Virus record (IMG/VR): IMGVR_UViG_3300045999_005601 | Span: 1 to 35,887 of that record | Strand: one strand, 5' to 3' | Length of the DNA stretch: 35,887 nt | Origin: a virus | Shown: positions 32,175 through 35,887 of the stretch, one piece after another | Layout of the letters: every line of letters starts with the position of its first letter | How positions within the stretch are numbered: position 1 is the first letter of the stretch | Notes under the pieces: generated by a model | The model's input: the letters and a program-made list of their open reading frames with translations, nothing else | Database searches by the model: none | What the model was told of the DNA's origin: nothing | Translations under genes and position numbers: made by a program

Positions 32175-32436
32175 TACTATTTGACCTTTCATATCTACAT
32201 TCATCGCACATGCAAAGGTCTGTAACCTTGTGCCCTGTCTTAACATCCCTCATGTTTAACTTACCTTTACCTAGAGGTACTGCCCTTAGAGTAATAGTGT
32301 ATGAACCATCTTTGTTTTCAAAGGCATCACCTACCCTAGTCCACATTGACTTACCACTGTCTAGTTCCTCAACAAACCAGACTTCTTTAAACCTCTTACG
32401 TTCAATAGTGGTACGCTTATCTGTGTCAAATGACAT
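32146..32436 (-). CDS. Small phage protein with CxCxxC tail
   Basis: Function unknown. The 96-residue protein contains SMWTRVGDAFENKDGSYTIT and LRAVPLGKGKLNMRD, a pattern (W-x-R-x-G-x-A-F-x-N-K-D-G) seen in small early phage proteins that look like compact beta barrels. After it come CMCDEC, three cysteines that could bind metal, and a disordered, charged end. A clear SD (AGGAG, eight bases) supports the ATG. Confidence 0.65.
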   Translation of the reverse strand: MSFDTDKRTTIERKRFKEVWFVEELDSGKSMWTRVGDAFENKDGSYTITLRAVPLGKGKLNMRDVKTGHKVTDLCMCDECRYERSNSNDNSKDTER

Positions 32437-32437
32437 A

Positions 32438-32602
32438 TCAAAATCTCCTAATTTTTAGGTATGTTTCATCCATTCTTTTTAGATTATGCCACCAAATATC
32501 ATCATCAGGAACGTACAATGTAGACCCTCCTGTCTCTGAACTTCTTACAATATTGTAAGCTTTCTTCCATCGTCTCCATTGCTTACGTTCTTTATTCATC
32601 AT
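32438..32602 (-). CDS. Small basic aromatic protein
   Basis: Function unknown. The 54-residue form starting at ATG 32602 has a very basic start (MMNKERKQWRRWKKAYNIV) and an aromatic end (DDDIWWHNLKRMDETYLKI). A 90-residue version from TTG 32710 in the same frame is possible and has a GGTGG about eight bases upstream, but it overlaps another small frame. The SD for 32602 is weak. It probably binds nucleic acid or membrane, but this is a guess from composition. Confidence 0.45.
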   Translation of the reverse strand: MMNKERKQWRRWKKAYNIVRSSETGGSTLYVPDDDIWWHNLKRMDETYLKIRRF

Positions 32603-32621
32603 AGTAAGTAACCCATTTACC

Positions 32622-32714
32622 TTATATTTCAAGCATACTTTTAAATGGTTGAATGGACCAATAGTCGTATCTATTCCAGAATGACATTGATATTCCTGCT
32701 GATGTAACAAACAT
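32622..32714 (-). CDS. Possible 30-residue protein
   Basis: A short open frame begins where the preceding 25-residue gene ends (TAATG), with GGTGG upstream as a possible SD. It encodes an aromatic-rich peptide (SFWNRYDYWSIQPF). It overlaps the longer TTG form of the downstream gene, and only one of the two can be the main product. The support is the coupling alone. Confidence 0.3.
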   Translation of the reverse strand: MFVTSAGISMSFWNRYDYWSIQPFKSMLEI

Positions 32715-32791
32715 TAATCCACCATCTTTCCCATGAACCAAAAGAAACCTGCTGAAAATCCTACTAAGACAAATGCTTCTGGCCAAGACAT
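32714..32791 (-). CDS. Tiny single-pass membrane protein, 25 residues
   Basis: The sequence MSWPEAFVLVGFSAGFFWFM, followed by GKMVD, is one hydrophobic helix with a short polar end. It has one of the best SD sites in the window (GGAGG, six bases from the ATG). It lies between the tRNA-Ile gene and small early genes. Small phage membrane peptides can inhibit host envelope functions or block superinfection, but nothing here shows which. It is too short for ordinary gene finders. Confidence 0.55.
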   Translation of the reverse strand: MSWPEAFVLVGFSAGFFWFMGKMVD

Positions 32792-32806
32792 TAGGTACCT
32801 CCTGTA

Positions 32807-32882
32807 TGGTCCGCCAAGATGGATTTGAACCATCGACCTTAGGCTTATAAGGCCCACGCTCTAACCACTGAGCTATTGGCGG
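32807..32882 (-). tRNA. tRNA-Ile (anticodon UAU)
   Basis: On the minus strand the acceptor CCGCCAA pairs with TTGGCGG, then A and an encoded CCA. The anticodon arm UGGGC-CUUAUAA-GCCUA gives the anticodon UAU, reading AUA directly without a lysidine-modified CAU. The T-arm GAUGG-UUCAAAU-CCAUC is normal. AUA codons are frequent in the window's A+T-rich genes. Confidence 0.95.
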
Positions 32883-32885
32883 TTA

Positions 32886-32929
32886 AAAGAAAAGGGACAT
32901 AAGGATATTTTAACTTCCTTATGTCCCTT
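32886..32929 (-). terminator. Strong hairpin upstream of tRNA-Ile, terminator-like
   Basis: AAGGGACATAAGGA (32892-32905) and TCCTTATGTCCCTT (32916-32929) form a perfect 14-bp stem with a 10-base loop. On the leftward transcript a TTTTCTTTT tract follows the stem, as in an intrinsic terminator. It ends only a few bases before the tRNA-Ile 5' end. Termination or a processing cut that frees the tRNA are both possible. Confidence 0.7.
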
Positions 32930-33048
32930 CCAGCCTCGATTGTTTGTTGCCGCCTATGACTAGGAGAACAATCATGCTGATAGTTGATTAATTCAACTAC
33001 TCACTAATACCTACGCTAGCTTCTACTGCTTAATCGCACTAACGTATC
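32930..33048 (-). other. Noncoding spacer with nested inverted repeats
   Basis: No supported gene lies between the tRNA-Ile hairpin and tRNA-Asp. GATTGTT (32938-32944) pairs with AACAATC (32967-32973) around a small CCTA-TGAC-TAGG hairpin, and TAGTTGA/TCAACTA form a 7-bp hairpin at 32981-32999. This could be a processed RNA or only a tRNA spacer. Confidence 0.4.
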
Positions 33049-33124
33049 TGGCGAAACGGACAGGATTTGAACCTGCAATCTCCATCGTGACAGGATGGTG
33101 TTATACCAGTTTAACTACCGTTCC
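33049..33124 (-). tRNA. tRNA-Asp (anticodon GUC)
   Basis: On the minus strand the acceptor GGAACGG pairs with CCGTTTC (one G-U pair), then G and an encoded CCA. The anticodon arm CCAUC-CUGUCAC-GAUGG gives the anticodon GUC. The T-arm GCAGG-UUCAAAU-CCUGU is normal. It reads GAC and GAU. Confidence 0.95.
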
Positions 33125-33335
33125 GTAAGAATGCACGACTAAGACCCTAGTGCAATCGGGGGAGTCTTACCTACTTAGTCTTAAGTTCCCTAATGCTCAC
33201 AACATTAGGTGATGGGATATGTACGCTACCATCATCGCGGTTACAGACCCTGACATCGGGAGTATTTCTACTAGTGATTAGGTAATCTAATCTCTCTGTA
33301 ACTATACGTTCAACACATACCTGTTAAAGCGTAGG
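33125..33335 (-). other. Noncoding region upstream of tRNA-Asp with hairpins
   Basis: No convincing gene is seen in these 211 bases. A hairpin CCTAATG-CTCACAA-CATTAGG lies near 33190-33210, and TGCA-CG-ACTA/TAGT-GCA plus a distant GACTAAG/CTTAGTC pair lie at 33132-33182. On the leftward strand TTAACA, 15 bases and TATAGT (33301-33327) make a weak promoter candidate with short spacing. This could be a leader, a small RNA or a tRNA-processing region. Confidence 0.4.
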
Positions 33336-33716
33336 TCAAACCTTGCGGAGTGTTACGCTGGTACCATCACTCTCAATTGAGAGTACGTCACCCGGTTCAA
33401 AACCAAAGCCGGCTAGACCGAGGATAACGCAACGCTTATCATTGACCTTGCACTGAGTCTTGGGAAGAACCTTGAAGCCTAGCTGTTCAGCAAGTTCAGG
33501 ATTGACCTTGGCTAGACCAGCAAGAGCCTTCTCTTGCATCTCAGCAGGATGCTCTGACATAGCCTCTTGAACAGCGGCAATGTTACCCTTCATTAGACGG
33601 TAAGCCTGTTGAATTACACCAGCAGTTAGCGGGGCACGAGGGCCACGGGTACGCTTGGCGGGCGCTTCAGCAGCAGTTGACTCAGTTGAAGTTTCGACGA
33701 CGGTTGTATCTGACAT
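33336..33716 (-). CDS. AbrB/SpoVT-like C-terminal domain protein
   Basis: The 126-residue protein has an Ala/Thr/Ser-rich disordered N-terminus with a basic patch KRTRGPRAPLT and a helical middle (VIQQAYRLMKGNIAAVQEAM). The C-terminal segment (residues 95-126) reads CVILGLAGFGFEPGDVLSIE and ends VTLRKV, close to the swapped-hairpin pattern of AbrB/MazE-type DNA-binding domains. A clean SD (GGAG, six bases) supports the ATG. A transcription regulator of the early region is plausible. The AbrB resemblance is to a short motif and may be chance. It is more G+C-rich and CGT-using than the middle of the window, like its right-end neighbours. Confidence 0.6.
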   Translation of the reverse strand: MSDTTVVETSTESTAAEAPAKRTRGPRAPLTAGVIQQAYRLMKGNIAAVQEAMSEHPAEMQEKALAGLAKVNPELAEQLGFKVLPKTQCKVNDKRCVILGLAGFGFEPGDVLSIESDGTSVTLRKV

Positions 33717-33762
33717 GACTATCTCCTATATCTATCTGTTTATTTCTCTAAGCCTGAACCAT

Positions 33763-34153
33763 TCAAGCTAGAAGTTCTACGTTACCTGACCAGTTAGTGT
33801 ACCAGACCTCCCTGGGTCTTTTCTGGCGGATACACTCACTACATCCCTGACATGGTTTAGCGCACAGCGGGTTGAAGATTCCTTTCTTCAAGTCTGGTAC
33901 ATTGAAGCGCGCTACAAGTACCATATCCTCATCCCCTGTCAAGAGCCTTACTTCAGCATGACTGCCTCCCATTCCAGACGCTTTGCGATGCGCGCTAGGC
34001 CACATGCGATTGACCCTAGCCTTGAGGATTGCACCGTTTTTATTCACCTGTGCGGCGATGACGACTACACGTTCATGAGAATCGTGGCGCCATGACTCAC
34101 GGGCTAGTCGCCATAGGCGATAGAAGTACCCTCCGTTGCTTCGCTTCGTTCAT
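33763..34153 (-). CDS. CDA-fold zinc deaminase, split by a +1 frameshift
   Basis: This is a probable cytidine/dCMP-type deaminase-family protein. The catalytic body is in the frame ending at 33763: a Zn site with SHAEVRLL (H65, E67 of the joined product) and KPCQGCSEC (C101, C104), plus VVVIAAQVNKNGAILKARVN and EVWYTNWSG as in this fold. That frame has no ATG, GTG or TTG before GTG 34047, and GTG 34047 has no SD. Recognisable N-terminal helix sequence (RLWRLARESWRHDSHERV) continues upstream of it. A good SD (AAGG) and ATG 34153 lie in another frame (MNEAKQRRVL, then stop at 34097). Shifting +1 at CUU-C (34126-34123), just after GGAGGG, joins them into 129 residues. A sequence error or an inactivated gene is possible. 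It overlaps the upstream gene by 50 bases. Confidence 0.72.
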
Positions 34154-34349
34154 ATTCTTTCACCTTAAGGTATGCACGATTGATTGTCAATAGGTCATAC
34201 AGGTTAGATGGCGCGCCCTTGCCCGATGCTGACTTGACGGTCCCTACCTTTTCAATCTTAAAAAGGAGTAGCAGCGCGTCAACCTCTTTCCTGCTTAGAC
34301 CCTTTTCCTGCATAACCTGTGCCACTGTGACACAGACTGTTTCAGACAT
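34104..34349 (-). CDS. Small helical hypothetical protein
   Basis: Function unknown. From ATG 34349 the 81-residue protein is mostly helical and reads like a small HTH or a regulator of nucleic acids: VCVTVAQVMQEKGLSRKEVD (residues 5-24), DALLLLFKIEKVGTV, then NLYDLLTINRAYLKVKEYER. The SD AGGAG lies eight bases before the ATG. A longer frame to 34403 lacks an SD and overlaps more. Its 3' end carries the start of the frameshifted deaminase gene. Confidence 0.58.
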   Translation of the reverse strand: MSETVCVTVAQVMQEKGLSRKEVDALLLLFKIEKVGTVKSASGKGAPSNLYDLLTINRAYLKVKEYERSEATEGTSIAYGD

Positions 34350-34650
34350 TAAGCACGCTCCTATTCTGTTCAATGTAGCTAATGAGTAGCTGTGTATCCT
34401 CACTAGACATATATGATGGATTGTTAATCATCCAATTAACTACTGCCTTGAACACTTCCCTTGATGTAGGTGCATGACCGACCCATTCAAAGGAGCCTAG
34501 CCTATCTCTAGTGCAGACTGTAAGCCTGAACCTCCACAGTGATTCTGTGTCTCTGTCTTTGTAGACTATAAGCCTAATCTTTTCAGAGTTAGGATGCACG
34601 CTCCCTTCTACTGCCAAGTATGGCATGGGTTTAATGTCATGCGTCATCAT
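34342..34650 (-). CDS. Hypothetical early protein
   Basis: Function unknown. From ATG 34650 the 102-residue protein has a mixed fold: strands KIRLIVYKDRDTESLWRFRL and SFEWVGHAPTSREV, then helices FKAVVNWMINN and DTQLLISYIEQN. No motif is recognised. TAGG lies just before the start. It begins in the last codons of the ParB-like gene and overlaps the next gene by eight bases, so the three are translated together. Confidence 0.55.
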   Translation of the reverse strand: MMTHDIKPMPYLAVEGSVHPNSEKIRLIVYKDRDTESLWRFRLTVCTRDRLGSFEWVGHAPTSREVFKAVVNWMINNPSYMSSEDTQLLISYIEQNRSVLNV

Positions 34651-35590
34651 CGTACCTACGGTTCTTCCGTTCCATAGAAGTCTCGCCAGACTCAGCACGT
34701 TCAATCAAATCCTGCAACCCAGTCACAGACTCAGGGCTAATCATTCCAAGTACCCACATTACACCATCGGCAAAGCCATCCGGAATCTCACCGTAAGACA
34801 TATTGCGGGCCTTTGCATCCATCTCAATAAGGAACAGAATATCCTTAGTGAGTTTCTGTGATGGCTTAGTGTTCTCAGCCCTGGGTCGACCAGGACCTTT
34901 CTTTGGCTTCTCTCCCTTTGCTTCAGTAACCTGCTTACGAATTTCCTTAGCGCGGACTACATCACCGCCAAGGGATTCAGATTCAAGCTTGGCGGCAACC
35001 TCACGTTGCGTCTCAACACTATCAGCCGACAGTGTAACAGCCGCCGCAAATCCAAGTGTACCAGATTCAACCTTAGCGTGAATCTCCGGGTCCATTTTGG
35101 CGAACCTAAGCAGGCTACGGATATGCGCTTCGCTACAGTTTGCAGCTACAGCCGCGCGACGCACCTTGGATTCATCGGAGTCTGGCAGCATTTCAACAAA
35201 CTTGCACACTTTCTTAGACAGAGTCACGATAGACTCAGCCTTGCGATTTGTGTTCAAGCTAATCTGAAGTTCCAGTGCCTTTACATCATCGGCTGCAATG
35301 ATGCTAACAGGAATCTTAAGAGGTTCTTCACCTGTCTTAACGCGATTCTTATTGACCTCACGGGAGTGAAGCACACGGCGTCGGCCGTCGATAACTTCTA
35401 GACCGGCATCCGTCTTACGACAGGTAACAGCCTGAATAACCCCCTTATCGTTGATGTCTCGGACAAGATTGTCGTCCAAGTCGCCAAAGATACGGTCATC
35501 AAGTAGGTCCATCATAGGACCATCGTGAACGTCAACGCCGATGACAATCAAGTCTTCAGGAAGGTACTTATCGGTATTACGGTGCGCCAT
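34637..35590 (-). CDS. ParB-like nuclease/DNA-binding protein with AT-hook
   Basis: ParB-family proteins bind DNA and are used for partition, regulation or as nucleases. The 317-residue protein has the ParB N-terminal core: VRDINDKGVIQAVTCRK, EVIDGRRRVLH (D68 and RRR at 70-72), KIPVSII and LELQISLNTNRKAES. An HTH follows (about residues 147-163, AVAANCSEAHIRSLLRF), and then an AT-hook-like KPKKGPGRPRAEN (228-240). ATG 35590 is chosen because AGAGGG lies six bases upstream; a longer frame to 35668 has a Ser/Thr-rich, unlikely N-terminus. No ParA gene was seen, so plasmid-like partition is not supported. A role as an early regulator or DNA-maintenance factor is more likely. Confidence 0.85.
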   Translation of the reverse strand: MAHRNTDKYLPEDLIVIGVDVHDGPMMDLLDDRIFGDLDDNLVRDINDKGVIQAVTCRKTDAGLEVIDGRRRVLHSREVNKNRVKTGEEPLKIPVSIIAADDVKALELQISLNTNRKAESIVTLSKKVCKFVEMLPDSDESKVRRAAVAANCSEAHIRSLLRFAKMDPEIHAKVESGTLGFAAAVTLSADSVETQREVAAKLESESLGGDVVRAKEIRKQVTEAKGEKPKKGPGRPRAENTKPSQKLTKDILFLIEMDAKARNMSYGEIPDGFADGVMWVLGMISPESVTGLQDLIERAESGETSMERKNRRYDDDA

Positions 35591-35591
35591 G

Positions 35592-35786
35592 TTAGACCCT
35601 CTTAGGTTCAGAGAAAGAGTCAGTGTCAGGGTTGAAGTCAATGACACCTGTGATGTAGTGAATCGCAATGACCGGACTAGTGGTCACAGTCTGAAAGATA
35701 TTCCTTTCATCAAATAGCAGGTAATCGTTTTGGTTTTCTTCGTGCTTGTACGCACGTCCAGTGAGACTGTGTCGTGTCATTGACAT
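35592..35786 (-). CDS. Small hypothetical protein upstream of ParB-like gene
   Basis: Function unknown. The 64-residue protein has a basic start (SMTRHSLTGRAYKHEENQND) and strand segments (YLLFDERNIFQTVTTSPVI, then AIHYITGVIDFNPD). ATG 35786 overlaps the preceding stop as TAATG, with AAAGGG about ten bases upstream; ATG 35780 is the alternative. It is followed after one base by the ParB-like gene. Confidence 0.58.
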   Translation of the reverse strand: MSMTRHSLTGRAYKHEENQNDYLLFDERNIFQTVTTSPVIAIHYITGVIDFNPDTDSFSEPKRV

Positions 35787-35884
35787 TAGAGACTAACCCT
35801 TTCTTGAATGAGGCGGGAGTAATCCTGATTAATCTTGGCTTGCATAGCCCTTACAGCCTTGATGATATCGGCATCATCGGCCAT
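35786..35884 (-). CDS. Short helical protein at the window edge
   Basis: The frame from ATG 35884 gives a 32-residue helical peptide (MADDADIIKAVRAMQAKINQ, then DYSRLIQERVSL) that ends in a TAATG overlap with the next gene. The SD region lies outside the window. The start could also be further right, so the gene may be cut by the window end. Confidence 0.45.
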   Translation of the reverse strand: MADDADIIKAVRAMQAKINQDYSRLIQERVSL

Positions 35885-35887
35885 CCT

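Noticed and set aside
32919-32975. An 18-codon leftward frame inside the tRNA spacer
   Set aside because: It has no SD, ends inside the 14-bp hairpin and overlaps the inverted repeats. A chance frame is more likely.
34104-34153. A -1 frameshift from the upstream 81-residue gene into the deaminase
   Set aside because: The frames are related by -1, but no slippery heptamer is present in the overlap, and the deaminase has its own SD and ATG in the third frame.
34637-35590. ParB as evidence for a plasmid-prophage lifestyle
   Set aside because: No ParA, no partition-site repeats and no lysogeny genes were found. ParB-like proteins also occur in lytic phages.

Overview
The window looks like most of the genome of a lytic, short-tailed (podovirus-type) double-stranded DNA phage of the class Caudoviricetes. 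The evidence is a complete head module (terminase subunits, portal, scaffold, HK97-like capsid), a head-tail adaptor, a beta-propeller nozzle-like protein and three ejection-protein-like genes, with no tail tube, sheath or tape measure. No integrase, excisionase or lysogeny repressor was seen. The host cannot be named. Signal peptides, strong Shine-Dalgarno (SD) sites and about 40% G+C fit a bacterial host, probably Gram-negative.

Layout. Positions 37 to 19894 form one tightly packed rightward block. It runs: terminase, portal, an accessory and lysis cassette (two exported or lectin-like proteins, a holin candidate, a C1q-like beta-sandwich protein, a CHAP endolysin), scaffold, major capsid protein, a strong terminator, adaptor, beta-helix and beta-rich appendage proteins, nozzle and three internal virion proteins. 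A hairpin shared by both strands at about 19.9 kb ends this block and also the leftward block. From 19921 to the right end everything is leftward. Read in transcription order from the right end, this holds a ParB-like AT-hook protein, small unknowns, a CDA-fold deaminase split by a frameshift, an AbrB-like protein, a noncoding segment with three tRNAs nearby, an SNF2 helicase, a primase-polymerase/ATPase, a Cas4-like nuclease, a Sak4-like ATPase, an SSB-like protein, DNA polymerase A, MazG, ThyX, a dATP/dGTP pyrophosphohydrolase-like protein, a Holliday-junction-resolvase-like nuclease, a wHTH protein and a GroES-like co-chaperonin.

How the genes work together. The leftward block supplies nucleotides (deaminase, ThyX, two pyrophosphohydrolases), replication (prim-pol, PolA, SSB) and recombination or branch processing (SNF2, Cas4-like, Sak4-like, Hjc-like). 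tRNAs for Arg(UCU), Ile(UAU) and Asp(GUC) suit the phage's AGA- and AUA-using codons. The co-chaperonin probably helps host GroEL fold the capsid or other virion proteins. The rightward block builds the particle and lyses the cell.

Most notable observations: (1) the deaminase has its SD and ATG in one frame and its catalytic body in the +1 frame, joined at GGAGGG-UA-CUU-C, which resembles the bacterial prfB frameshift site; (2) reading the whole window by eye I found no GATC site; (3) the GroES-like protein keeps the SAGG mobile-loop signature; (4) a 65% G+C island sits between the terminase and portal genes.
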